Assembly: GCF_004331645.1 (NCBI RefSeq)
Contig: NZ_SJSK01000002.1
Location: 806,001 to 870,000 of the forward strand
Reading direction: 5' to 3'
From: Pedobacter frigiditerrae
GTDB lineage: Bacteria; Bacteroidota; Bacteroidia; Sphingobacteriales; Sphingobacteriaceae
Length of the DNA: 64,000 nt
Positions 27,972 to 36,435 of this stretch are shown in pieces. Position 1 is the stretch's first letter. Each line of letters opens with the position of its first letter. Made by a program: the position numbers and the translations under genes. The notes beneath the pieces were generated by a model, which made no database searches, was not told the DNA's origin, and was given only the letters and a program-made list of their open reading frames with translations.

Positions 27972-28496
27972 ATGGAAAATATTAACATTGCAAAAATGAC
28001 AATTAAAGACATTGACCAATTAAAAGAAATTGGCATAAAAACTTTTTATGAAACTTTTTCGACAAGTAACACCGAAGAAAATATGCAAAATTATTTGACA
28101 GAAGGTTTTTCGAATGACAAACTGAGGTATGAATTGAATGACGAAAATATGGAATTTTACTTTGCAAAAATTGAAGAAAATGTAATTGGTTATTTAAAAC
28201 TAAATTTCGGGGCATCGCAAACAGAACTTCAAGACGATAAAGCACTTGAAATTGAAAGAATTTATGTACTTAAAGAATTTCACGGAAAAAAAATTGGACA
28301 AATTCTGTATGATAAAGCAATTGAAGTAGCCAAGCAGAAAAACGCAGACTTTGTTTGGTTAGGAGTTTGGGAAAAAAATCCGAGAGCAATTAACTTTTAC
28401 AAAAAAAATGGTTTTGTAGAGTTTGACAAACACATTTTTAAACTTGGAGAAGATGAACAGACAGACATTATGATGAAACTAAAATTAAAAAATTAA
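27972..28496 (+). CDS. GNAT-family N-acetyltransferase
   Basis: A 174-residue acetyltransferase from ATG 27972; the GTG at 27930 is less likely. The GNAT fold is visible: an acidic N-terminal region, the central ALEIERIYVLKEFHGKKIGQILYD acetyl-CoA loop (V/I-x-x-x-x-x-G-x-G/A pattern), and NPRAINFYKKNGF in the last helix. It is close in layout to RimI or spermidine-type enzymes (FDKHIFKLGEDEQTDIMM end); the acceptor is not known. It starts the run of small plus-strand genes. Confidence 0.85.
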   Translation: MENINIAKMTIKDIDQLKEIGIKTFYETFSTSNTEENMQNYLTEGFSNDKLRYELNDENMEFYFAKIEENVIGYLKLNFGASQTELQDDKALEIERIYVLKEFHGKKIGQILYDKAIEVAKQKNADFVWLGVWEKNPRAINFYKKNGFVEFDKHIFKLGEDEQTDIMMKLKLKN

Positions 28497-28675
28497 ACGG
28501 ACAAACAAAAAACAGGAACTTTCGAATATATTTGATTTAGCGGCTATTTTATGAACACTCTACCAAACGACATATTAGCAAAAATAGAACGAGAATTTGC
28601 TTTAATTGTGGACAAACATAAATATTTAAGAAAGCATTTAAAACCATAACCTCCCACCTATAAACATCAATAGCA

Positions 28676-29566
28676 ATGAGAAATATTTTCATTTTATATC
28701 TATTATCAATTTGCTTTTCTTCATTCTCACAAGAAAAATTAGTAAAGGTTAATGATAATAATTACAATGTCTTTATAAAAGGATTTGAAAATAGAAAAGA
28801 AAACACACCTGCTATAATTTTTGAGAGTGGTATGGGGAGTGACTTAAGAAATTGGGAAAAGATAATAGGAGAAATTTCAACATTTGCTCCCGTTTTTGCT
28901 TATGACCGTGCAGCATTAGGCAAGTCTGACAAAACTTTTAAAATGCCAACAACAAAATTAGTTGCCGAAAATCTCCATTCAATTTTAAAATCTTTAAAAA
29001 TCTCTCCACCATATATATTAGTTGGGCATTCTTTGGGCGGAGTTTACATCAGAAGTTTTGCGGGTTTCTACCCTAATGAGGTATCAGCTTTAGTTTTTAT
29101 TGACCCAGCAGATTTTACAGAAACCAAGAATGATTGGAATGATATTTTCAGAAAGATGGGCATTCCCGAAAAAAAGATTGACGAAATGTTGTACAATCGA
29201 CTTTACAAGCCAACAAAAATTGACTCATTAAATTTTGGACCATCCAGTGAAGCACAAGTATTGGGCGAGCTTAGGCGTACAGACTTTGCAGAAACTAGTG
29301 CTTTGCCATTACCTAATGTACCTATCTATTTCTTCGTGGGTGGAAAATTTGAAGTCCCGATGGAGAGAAGAAGCAAGGATTATGACCAAGAAAAATTTTT
29401 TCACATTAAAAACAATTCAAATATGGAGCGTTGGAGAAAGTTAATTCATTCAACAAACAAAAATGGAGCACTTATTTACCTAACCAATGCAGGTCATTAT
29501 ATACAAAATGACGATCCTAAATCGGTAATTAGCAATATTAAAGTTTTAACTGAAAATGTGAAATAA
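28676..29566 (+). CDS. Secreted alpha/beta hydrolase
   Basis: A 296-residue protein. The signal peptide (first ~18 residues, ending SSFSQ) is followed by an alpha/beta hydrolase fold with GHSLGG (nucleophile Ser119), an Asp in FIDPADF, and the catalytic His in TNAGHYIQNDDP. The strand order and length fit esterase/epoxide-hydrolase-like enzymes. Substrate unknown; periplasmic because of the signal. A 32-codon ORF just upstream (28551-28649) was not accepted. Confidence 0.85.
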   Translation: MRNIFILYLLSICFSSFSQEKLVKVNDNNYNVFIKGFENRKENTPAIIFESGMGSDLRNWEKIIGEISTFAPVFAYDRAALGKSDKTFKMPTTKLVAENLHSILKSLKISPPYILVGHSLGGVYIRSFAGFYPNEVSALVFIDPADFTETKNDWNDIFRKMGIPEKKIDEMLYNRLYKPTKIDSLNFGPSSEAQVLGELRRTDFAETSALPLPNVPIYFFVGGKFEVPMERRSKDYDQEKFFHIKNNSNMERWRKLIHSTNKNGALIYLTNAGHYIQNDDPKSVISNIKVLTENVK

Positions 29567-29615
29567 CCCATACAAAATAGAAAGCAAAAGGAACTAGAAT
29601 TACGCTGAATAAAAA

Positions 29616-30095
29616 ATGAAAAAAATACCAACACTTTACGAATGGGCAGGAGACATGGACACCTTCGAAACCTTGTTTACTAGATTTTATAACAAAGTTT
29701 TAAAAGATGATTTGTTAGGCGAGGTATTTGAAAATATGTCTCCTGACCATATTAAACAGGTATCGCACTTTGTTGCAGAAGTTTTTGGTGGAGAGAAACT
29801 TTACACTACCGAAAACAAAGGCAGCCACTCGATAATGATTGGAAAACATATTGGTAAAATGCTTACCGAAGAAAAACGACAGCGTTGGGTTCACCTTTTA
29901 CTTCAAACGGCTGACGAGGTAGGTTTAAAAAGCGACCCAGAATTCCGTTCAGCCTTTGTTGGATACATTGAATGGGGAACAAGGCTTGCTGTAATCAATT
30001 CTCAACTTACAGAAAACCCAATAACCGAAAGCGAACCAATGCCAAAATGGGGATGGGGAGAAACTGGTGGCCCATATAATCCAGACGGAAATTGA
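29616..30095 (+). CDS. Truncated hemoglobin (group II-like)
   Basis: A 159-residue globin. The segments GDMDTFETLFTRFYNKVLKDDLL and GGEKLYTT match truncated globins. His78 lies 13 residues before Trp91 in the HIGKMLTEEKRQRW helix, the spacing of the proximal His to the conserved Trp in group II. The C-terminal tail (PKWGWGETGGPYNPDGN) is typical of this subgroup. It probably binds oxygen or nitric oxide in the cytoplasm, for NO dioxygenation or oxygen sensing. It lies alone in the plus-strand run. Confidence 0.85.
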   Translation: MKKIPTLYEWAGDMDTFETLFTRFYNKVLKDDLLGEVFENMSPDHIKQVSHFVAEVFGGEKLYTTENKGSHSIMIGKHIGKMLTEEKRQRWVHLLLQTADEVGLKSDPEFRSAFVGYIEWGTRLAVINSQLTENPITESEPMPKWGWGETGGPYNPDGN

Positions 30096-30173
30096 GTTGA
30101 AAAATATTAAATAGATATATTTTTAAATTACGAGAATTTAGTCACCTAGCATTGATACCATAAAATAAATAAT

Positions 30174-30611
30174 ATGGCTACAAAAAACAAAACAGCAGAA
30201 ACAGAAGTCAGCGTTACTGACTTTATAAACTCATTTGTAAACAAAGAGGAAAAGAAACAAGACAGCTTTCGTCTCATTGAATTAATGCAAGAATGGTCTG
30301 GTTTTGAACCCAAAATGTGGGGGCCAACAATTATAGGTTTTGGAACTTATCACTATAAATATGCCAGTGGCCATGAAGGAGATGCGCCCTTCATTGGCTT
30401 TTCTCCTCGAAAGGCTGAGTTTTCTCTTTATGTTTCTACCCAAGGAAATGGTGATGAAAATATTCTTAACGATTTAGGTAAATTTAAAATGGCAAAAGCT
30501 TGTATTTATTTCAAAAAATTGGACGACCTTAATCTTAACACCTTAGAGAAACTATGCAAATCTACCATCAAATACATCAATGAAAATCATGAGTGTCCTT
30601 GTAGAAATTGA
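30174..30611 (+). CDS. DUF1801 family protein, copy 1
   Basis: A 145-residue protein. The motif KMWGPTIIGFGTYHYKYASG and GFSPRKAEFSLYV are DUF1801 hallmarks; the family (YdhG-like) has a small alpha/beta fold and no settled function. A second DUF1801 lies at 36.4 kb. The C-terminal HECPCRN may add a metal or disulfide feature not seen in the other copy. Confidence 0.85.
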   Translation: MATKNKTAETEVSVTDFINSFVNKEEKKQDSFRLIELMQEWSGFEPKMWGPTIIGFGTYHYKYASGHEGDAPFIGFSPRKAEFSLYVSTQGNGDENILNDLGKFKMAKACIYFKKLDDLNLNTLEKLCKSTIKYINENHECPCRN

Positions 30612-30706
30612 TCATTTCAATATCGATATTACCTTATAAAAACTCAAACAGAACCTACCCACCACCCTAAAAACAATTACACTAAATCATACTATCTAAA
30701 ATCAAT

Positions 30707-31153
30707 ATGAAATATCTGATAATTTGTGTCCTATCTTTCCTGGCAACTAGCTACACATTCGCACAAACCAAACAAGACAGCTTAGAAATAAAACAAGCTG
30801 CGCTTGATTATATCGAATCACAACACAAACCCAATGCTAAACAAATGGAAAAGGCATTACACCCTAGGATGGTTAAAAGAACATTCTGGAAAGACAAAGC
30901 AACAGGGAAAGATTATGTTCGTGAAACAACTACTGAAACTATGGTATTGCTGGCAGAAAGCTATAATAAGACAGGTGATAAGTTTCCTTCAAATCCAAAA
31001 AAGGATGTCATATTATTAGATGTTTCTGAGCGAACAGCCTCTGTAAAATTAATTGCCGACGAATGGATTGACTATATGCACATTGTTAAATTAAATGGAG
31101 CTTGGAAAGTCATCAATGTGCTTTGGCAGTATAATGATACTAAACAACATTAA
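30707..31153 (+). CDS. Secreted NTF2-like (lumazine-binding-type) protein
   Basis: A 148-residue protein with a signal peptide (ending YTFAQ). It keeps the NTF2-like cone fold pattern: an N-terminal helix (ALDYIESQHKPNAKQMEKALHP), a VRETTTE strand, and a C-terminal WIDYMHIVKLNGAWKVINVLWQ strand pair. This matches the putative lumazine-binding (pfam12893) group. Such proteins often act as small binding or isomerase modules. It is exported. Confidence 0.75.
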   Translation: MKYLIICVLSFLATSYTFAQTKQDSLEIKQAALDYIESQHKPNAKQMEKALHPRMVKRTFWKDKATGKDYVRETTTETMVLLAESYNKTGDKFPSNPKKDVILLDVSERTASVKLIADEWIDYMHIVKLNGAWKVINVLWQYNDTKQH

Positions 31154-31179
31154 TAATTCATGAACTTAAGATAATTAGT

Positions 31180-31653
31180 ATGAAAAAGACAATATTATTA
31201 ACCTTGGCATTAGCCACAACTTTTTGCCTTGGTTTCGCTTTTAAAACAATCATAACAACCAACAATCCTAATAAAATAAAAAAAGTAACAGGTATCGGGG
31301 GCATTTTTTTCAAATGCAAAGACCCAAGAGCAATGAGAGAATGGTATCAAAAACACCTTGGTTTAGAAACAAACCCTTATGGGGCAACTTTTGAATGGTA
31401 TGAAGGTCCAGATAGCACCAAAAAAGCGCAAACACAATGGACACCATTTAAAGAAAATACAAAATACTTTGAGCCTTCGACAAGGGAATTCATGATTAAT
31501 TACCGAGTTGAAAACCTTGAAGCATTGGTAGAAGAATTAAAAAAAGAAGGTGTTACTATTGTGGACAAAGTTGAAACTTACGATTACGGAAAATTTGTAC
31601 ACATACTTGATGCAGAAGGCAACAAAGTTGAATTGTGGGAACCCAAAGACTAA
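31180..31653 (+). CDS. VOC/glyoxalase-family protein with signal peptide
   Basis: A 157-residue vicinal-oxygen-chelate protein. After a hydrophobic N-terminus (LALATTFCLGFAF) come the paired beta-alpha-beta units: GIGGIFFKCKDPRAMREWYQKHLG and VHILDAEGNKVELWEP, the second ending in the metal-ligand Glu. The N-terminal signal is unusual for a VOC protein and would place it in the periplasm. The N-terminal ligand position is not a clear His. It follows the NTF2-like gene after 26 bases; they may be co-transcribed. Confidence 0.85.
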   Translation: MKKTILLTLALATTFCLGFAFKTIITTNNPNKIKKVTGIGGIFFKCKDPRAMREWYQKHLGLETNPYGATFEWYEGPDSTKKAQTQWTPFKENTKYFEPSTREFMINYRVENLEALVEELKKEGVTIVDKVETYDYGKFVHILDAEGNKVELWEPKD

Positions 31654-31761
31654 TATGTTAAACAACTTCTTCCTGCTGGTTCGAAAATATTGCGGATTTT
31701 TTCACTAAATATTTAATTTGCGAAGTCTCCTAAATCTGCGGGAAGTATATAAGCTAAAAAA

Positions 31762-32121
31762 ATGAACATCGAAACCCACCATATCCATAACATTAAAATT
31801 GCTGAAGTAATTGCAGAAGATATCATTATAAACTCAGCAGAAGACGGGCTTGATTTATTGGGAAATCTATATTATCAAGACTTCGATAAAATAGTTATTC
31901 ATGAGAAAAACATTACACCAGAGTTTTTCGATTTAAAAACTGGAATTGCAGGAGAAATCCTTCAAAAATTCTCTAACTACCGTGTTCGTTTAGCCATTAT
32001 TGGGGATTTTGAAAAGTATCAAAGCAAAAGCATCAAAGACTTTATTTTTGAGAGTAATAATTCTAGGCAAATTAATTTTGTTCATAGTTTATCAAGTGCT
32101 TTGGATAAATTAGCTATTTAA
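31762..32121 (+). CDS. DUF4180 family protein
   Basis: A 119-residue protein with the DUF4180 pattern: N-terminal IAEVIAEDIIINSAEDGLDLLGNLYYQDFDKIVIHEKNI, then FFDLKTGIAGEILQKFSNYRVRLAIIGDF. The family is small and of unknown function, resembling STAS-like folds. It is cytoplasmic. The zinc-ribbon gene follows after 10 bases, so the two are probably in one transcript. Confidence 0.85.
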   Translation: MNIETHHIHNIKIAEVIAEDIIINSAEDGLDLLGNLYYQDFDKIVIHEKNITPEFFDLKTGIAGEILQKFSNYRVRLAIIGDFEKYQSKSIKDFIFESNNSRQINFVHSLSSALDKLAI

Positions 32122-32131
32122 ACACCAAATT

Positions 32132-32665
32132 ATGTGCCGTTACGCAATGACATCCTACAAACCCCATTATGCTTGTTTTAATTGTCGCAAGACTTTTAAA
32201 AGAAGATTCATGGCTGATATTCAAAGAGGTGAAGACACAAAAAATGAAGCCAAATGCCCTGAGTGTGGGGAGTTAACAGCTAGTATGGGATTAGATTTTG
32301 AATCGCCCAAAAAGACTGATTTGAAAAAATGGGCACATCTAAAAAGTTTATATTCAGTTGGCATTAACTTTCATTCTTGCGGGTGCACAGGCCCGGGTTA
32401 TATCCCTAACACAACCGAAAAATTAATTGCCTATTTTGAAGAATTAAAAGCCCAATATTTCAAAAATATTGAATTCTGGAGAAACAGAATCGAACCAACT
32501 ACAAAAGCCGAACTGGATAGAGATGAAAGCAAAAATGGTGAGCACCGTTGGCAAATCCCCAAAAGTTATAGAGCCGATAAAAAGGATGTTAAAAATGAAG
32601 AAGCTATTAAATACTGGCTCGAAAGAGTAAAAGAGGTAGAAGGAAAATTGGCTATAATAGAATAA
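32132..32665 (+). CDS. Zinc-ribbon protein of unknown function
   Basis: A 177-residue protein. Two CxxC pairs form a zinc ribbon: Cys15-x2-Cys18 (ACFNC) and Cys42-x2-Cys45 (KCPEC). A third cysteine pair follows (HSCGCTGPGY). The C-terminal half is helical and charged with no recognised motif. I do not recognise the family. The ribbon suggests binding of nucleic acid, protein or metal. It follows the DUF4180 gene after 10 bases. Confidence 0.75.
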   Translation: MCRYAMTSYKPHYACFNCRKTFKRRFMADIQRGEDTKNEAKCPECGELTASMGLDFESPKKTDLKKWAHLKSLYSVGINFHSCGCTGPGYIPNTTEKLIAYFEELKAQYFKNIEFWRNRIEPTTKAELDRDESKNGEHRWQIPKSYRADKKDVKNEEAIKYWLERVKEVEGKLAIIE

Positions 32666-33163
32666 ATGCCTATATTTATCTAACATTTCAAACTGGCAAA
32701 AACCCGCCAAATTCAAATATATTTATTAATAGTTACAGTAATATTATGGCGACCTTACTGCGACCTTACCGCGACTTGTATTCGTGAATGATCCAAGAAG
32801 AGTTCGTGAAGACTTCGGGAATGATTGGTATTTAGCTCAGGTCTTGCTCTGTTTTGCCTCGCTATCTTTTCGCGTTTTTCCAAATCAAGAGTCGAAAAAA
32901 ACACGAAGCAGTTACGCACCCTTACCGAAGCAGTTACGACTGTGATAGCAACCAAAGGCGAGCAAATTCAAATAAAAACCAGAACAAACAATTAATTGTA
33001 CTTTTAGCTACGCAAACCCAAAAGCACTGTAACCTGTCCCAAGGGGACTCCTTGGGAGCTTTTCAAAATATGATACTCATCATTTTAGCGTAAAAGGACA
33101 CGCTTTTTTTGGATTACTAGTTCGAACAAGCTATTTTAGCCATAATCAACACCAGAATATACC
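32666..33163. other. Gene-free stretch before the aromatic hydroxylase
   Basis: No coding frame is convincing; apparent ORFs here (32755-32955 minus, 32854-33093 plus) are low-complexity and lack family features. It contains a CCCAAGG hairpin (33037-33057) and ends with the hydroxylase upstream region. It marks the right border of the small-gene run. Confidence 0.4.
33037..33057. repeat. TCCCAAGG...CCTTGGGA hairpin
   Basis: An 8-base stem (33037-33044 and 33050-33057) around GGACT. No strong T run follows, so it is listed as a palindrome rather than a terminator. Confidence 0.4.
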
Positions 33164-34948
33164 ATGAGTGATTTTAATGATTTTAATAATCAGCAAGTAG
33201 CCAAACTCCCTAAGCATTTAAGGCAGTTTATTGTTGAGCAAAATTACGAGAAATACACACCGATAGACCAAGCGGTTTGGAGGTACGTAATGCGCCAAAA
33301 TTATAGCTATTTAAAACACGTGGCATATTATCCTTACATCAAAGGATTAAATAGGGCTGGTTTGAGTATTGAGCATATTCCAGATTTGCAAACCATGAAC
33401 GATAACCTTGGCAAAATTGGCTGGGGTGCGGTTACGGTTGATGGATTTATTCCGCCGGCTGCTTTTATGGAATATCAAGCCTGTAGGGTTCTGGTTATTG
33501 CGGCAGATATTCGCCAGATTAACCATATCGAATACACACCTTCGCCAGATATTATTCATGAAAGTGCTGGTCACGCCCCAATTATTGCAGATACTGATTA
33601 CAATAGTTATTTGAGCTACTTTGGTTCTATTGGCACTAAAGCAATGTTTTCAAGCAAGGATTACGAATTGTATGAAGCCATTCGCAAGCTCTCTATTTTA
33701 AAGGAAGCAGTAGGTGCCGATGAAGAAGAAATTGCTGCAGCAGAGAAAAAATTGCATTACATTGCAGACAACATGGGCGAATCTTCGGAGATGGCTTTAC
33801 TAGGTCGTTTACATTGGTGGACGGTTGAGTATGGCTTGATTGGAACTTTAGAAAATCCAAAAATTTATGGCGCGGCACTACTTTCATCAATTGGCGAAAG
33901 TGCAACTTGCATGAACCCAGACATTGAAAAGCTTTGGTACAATTTAGATACGATTAATTACCAATACGATATTACCCAACAGCAACCTCAGCTTTTTGTA
34001 ACCGAAACTTTTCAGAACTTAATAGATGTTTTAGAAGCATTTGCTGACACCATGGCCTTTAGAAGGGGTGGTGCTGAAAGTATATTAAAAGCAATTGAAT
34101 GTAAAAACCCAAGTACGGCAGTTTATAGTTCGGGCTTGCAGCTGACTGGGGTTTTTACTGATTTAGGTATGAACAAGGCTGATGAATTAACTTTCATTAA
34201 AACTACTGGTCCATCTGCATTAGCTTTTGATGGCAAGCAATTAACTGGTCACGGAAAAGATTACCATAAGGATGGATTTTCATCGCCAGTTGGCAAATTA
34301 AAAGGAATTGAAAAACCTTTTGAAGAACATAATTTAAATGAGTTAGAGCTATTAGGCATTTTAATAGATAAAACAGCTGAAATCACCTTTGAAAGTGGCA
34401 TTTTAGTTAGGGGATTAGTTAAAGACATTCTAGTTAAAGAGGGCAAACTGATTTTAATTGCTTTTGAAGATTGTACCGTTACTGAAGAAAATGGAAACAT
34501 TTTATTTAAACCTGAGTGGGGAACTTACGATATGGCCATAGGCGAAAAAATAGTTTCTGTATTTAATGGTGCTGCTGATAAAGATGCTTATGAGGAACTT
34601 GTTTTTGTAAGTAAAGAACAAACCCACAAAGTTTTGTTTGATGAAGCTACTCAAAAACTACATGTACTCTATCAAAAGGTACGTGATGTTAGAGAAAAAC
34701 AAACTGGGTACGAAGAATTAGAAAGTATTTTTAACACATTGAAAACTTCGCACAGAACAGATTGGTTATGCGCTTTAGAAATTTTAGAAATTGTTTACCA
34801 TAAAGAATTGAATGCAAGTTTTGAAAAAGAATTGCGTATTTATTTAGAAATGAAAGCCGCCACAGAGCCAGATTACACTAAATTAATTAATGATGGTTTG
34901 CACGTAATAGCTAATCCGGTAACACAGTTGATTAACGAGGAAGATTAA
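33164..34948 (+). CDS. Aromatic amino acid (phenylalanine-type) hydroxylase, long form
   Basis: A 594-residue protein. The first ~330 residues are the pterin-dependent aromatic hydroxylase domain, with the 2-His-1-carboxylate iron site visible as His132 and His137 in HESAGH and Glu222 in TVEYGLIG. The usual bacterial enzyme is only ~270-300 residues and places the Glu ~40 residues after the second His; here the gap is 85, implying an insertion (about 180-210), and a further ~270-residue C-terminal extension of unknown role follows. It probably turns phenylalanine into tyrosine in the cytoplasm using a reduced pterin. Genes for tyrosine breakdown are nearby. Confidence 0.88.
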   Translation: MSDFNDFNNQQVAKLPKHLRQFIVEQNYEKYTPIDQAVWRYVMRQNYSYLKHVAYYPYIKGLNRAGLSIEHIPDLQTMNDNLGKIGWGAVTVDGFIPPAAFMEYQACRVLVIAADIRQINHIEYTPSPDIIHESAGHAPIIADTDYNSYLSYFGSIGTKAMFSSKDYELYEAIRKLSILKEAVGADEEEIAAAEKKLHYIADNMGESSEMALLGRLHWWTVEYGLIGTLENPKIYGAALLSSIGESATCMNPDIEKLWYNLDTINYQYDITQQQPQLFVTETFQNLIDVLEAFADTMAFRRGGAESILKAIECKNPSTAVYSSGLQLTGVFTDLGMNKADELTFIKTTGPSALAFDGKQLTGHGKDYHKDGFSSPVGKLKGIEKPFEEHNLNELELLGILIDKTAEITFESGILVRGLVKDILVKEGKLILIAFEDCTVTEENGNILFKPEWGTYDMAIGEKIVSVFNGAADKDAYEELVFVSKEQTHKVLFDEATQKLHVLYQKVRDVREKQTGYEELESIFNTLKTSHRTDWLCALEILEIVYHKELNASFEKELRIYLEMKAATEPDYTKLINDGLHVIANPVTQLINEED

Positions 34949-34949
34949 A

Positions 34950-35026
34950 AAGTATTTAGTAGTTAGTATAAAGTACTTAGATAATGCTAACTAACTTATT
35001 TCTAAATACTAATTACTAAATACTTT
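34950..35026. repeat. Long imperfect inverted repeat between hydroxylase and SDR genes
   Basis: The left arm AAGTATTTAGTAGTTAGTA (about 34950-34968) and the right arm (about 35007-35025) are complementary at all but one position. AGTATTTAGT-type words recur inside. It may act as a weak terminator or attenuator between the two genes. Confidence 0.45.
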
Positions 35027-35036
35027 ATACTAAAAA

Positions 35037-35738
35037 ATGAACATAATAATAACAGGCGCAAGTAGTGGAATTGGTTTTGAAACTGCATTAGAATTCTCTT
35101 TAGATAGCAAAAACAAAGTTTTGTGTATTGCTCGTAATGCGGAAAAACTGAAAAAACTTTTTGACATTGCTATACAAATTAATCCAGATTGCACCTTGTT
35201 ACCCGTTGCATTTGATTTGGTAAATGATGATTATACAGCTTTGGCTCCGTTCATTAAAGAACGTTTAGGCACTGTAGACATTTTGATAAACAATGCAGGA
35301 AGCTTAATCAACAAGCCATTTGCAGAAACTACTGCTGCAGATTTAGCTGAGATGTTAGAGCACAATGTAATGAGCCATTTTAAAATGACACAGGCTACTG
35401 TGCCATTTATGAAAAGTGGAAGTCATATCGTAAATATTGGAAGTATGGGCGGTTTTCAAGGGAGTGTAAAATTCCCTGGATTAGCTGCTTATTCTAGTAG
35501 TAAAGCTGCCCTGCATACTTTAAGTGAGTGTTTGGCTTTTGAGCTAGCAGAAACCGGAATAAAAGTAAATTGCTTAGCACTAGGCTCGGCACAAACAGAA
35601 ATGCTAGAAGCTGCATTTCCAGGATATGAAAGTCCGGTAATGGCCTTTGAAATGGGAAAATATGTTGCTGATTTTGCTCGTACTGGCCATAAGTTTTTCA
35701 ATGGAAAAGTTTTGCCAGTTGCTGTAACTACTCCGTAG
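35037..35738 (+). CDS. Short-chain dehydrogenase/reductase
   Basis: A 233-residue classical SDR. NAD(P)-binding TGASSGIG begins at residue 6, then NNAG, and the catalytic YSSSK with an upstream Ser completes the active site. It is cytoplasmic. It lies 88 bases after the aromatic hydroxylase, separated by a long inverted repeat. A reductase next to a pterin-dependent hydroxylase might regenerate or make reduced pterin (QDPR and sepiapterin reductase are SDRs), but that link is only context. Confidence 0.85.
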   Translation: MNIIITGASSGIGFETALEFSLDSKNKVLCIARNAEKLKKLFDIAIQINPDCTLLPVAFDLVNDDYTALAPFIKERLGTVDILINNAGSLINKPFAETTAADLAEMLEHNVMSHFKMTQATVPFMKSGSHIVNIGSMGGFQGSVKFPGLAAYSSSKAALHTLSECLAFELAETGIKVNCLALGSAQTEMLEAAFPGYESPVMAFEMGKYVADFARTGHKFFNGKVLPVAVTTP

Positions 35739-35801
35739 CTTCATTTACAAAACACACAATCAACAAGTTTTCAACACTTTACCTCATTTGGATATTTTTG
35801 T

Positions 35802-35809
35802 TATCTTTG
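35802..35809 (+). promoter_or_regulatory. Candidate -7 promoter box of the C40 peptidase gene
   Basis: TATCTTTG (TAnnTTTG consensus) lies 10 bases before the ATG at 35820; a weak TTTA box is ~19 bases upstream. As for glyS, the leader would be very short. Confidence 0.45.
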
Positions 35810-35819
35810 AAATCCTAAT

Positions 35820-36353
35820 ATGAAGAAAACACTAATTATTTTCTGTTTAATGTTATTGTTTGCCCTTAAAGGCAAAGCGCAAGAGAACACCTCTCTTCCT
35901 GCTCAATACCAGGAAATGATGACAAAAATACTTAGTAATGTTCCTAAAACGGCTTCTTCTACCGCATCTCAATTATTAGATTTTGCCAAAACAATGATTG
36001 GTGTTCCTTACAGATACGCCACAAGTAATCCTGAAAAAGGTTTCGACTGTTCTGGTTTTGTAAACTATGTATTCAGTAGTTTTGGTTTTAAAGTACCTCG
36101 CTCCTCTCCAGAATTTGCAAGTGCAGGAGTACCTGTTAAATTAGCTGATGCCAAAGTTGGTGATGTTTTAATTTTTACAGGTACTAATCCTAAAGTAAGA
36201 AGGATTGGGCATGTTGGCATTATTTATTCTATTGAAGATGGAGAAATCAAATTTATCCATTCTACTTCTGGAAAAGCTCACGGTGTTACCGTAACAGATT
36301 TTGATGCTTATTACAAAAGTCGATTCATGAAGGCTGTAAGTATTGTAGAATAG
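35820..36353 (+). CDS. Small NlpC/P60 (C40) peptidase
   Basis: A 177-residue protein with a signal peptide (ending KGKAQ). The catalytic Cys is in NPEKGFDCSGFVNY, the His in IGHVGIIYS, and a third polar position in FIHSTSGKAHGVTV. It has no SH3 binding domain, unlike the 24-kb C40 protein. It probably cuts peptidoglycan stem peptides in the periplasm. A possible hairpin follows at about 36.37-36.40 kb. Confidence 0.88.
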   Translation: MKKTLIIFCLMLLFALKGKAQENTSLPAQYQEMMTKILSNVPKTASSTASQLLDFAKTMIGVPYRYATSNPEKGFDCSGFVNYVFSSFGFKVPRSSPEFASAGVPVKLADAKVGDVLIFTGTNPKVRRIGHVGIIYSIEDGEIKFIHSTSGKAHGVTVTDFDAYYKSRFMKAVSIVE

Positions 36354-36435
36354 TTCAGTTCGCAGTTACCAGTTTGTCAACCGAAAATTGAAAACTGACA
36401 ACTTTTAATTATCTTCATTTATCAATTCTAATCAA

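Noticed and set aside
28551..28649. 32-codon ORF before the secreted hydrolase
   Set aside because: Short, no motif, no terminator or conserved context visible. It may be a gene fragment, but nothing supports it.
32755..33093. Minus and plus ORFs in the gap before the aromatic hydroxylase
   Set aside because: Low-complexity composition, overlapping each other, no family signs.
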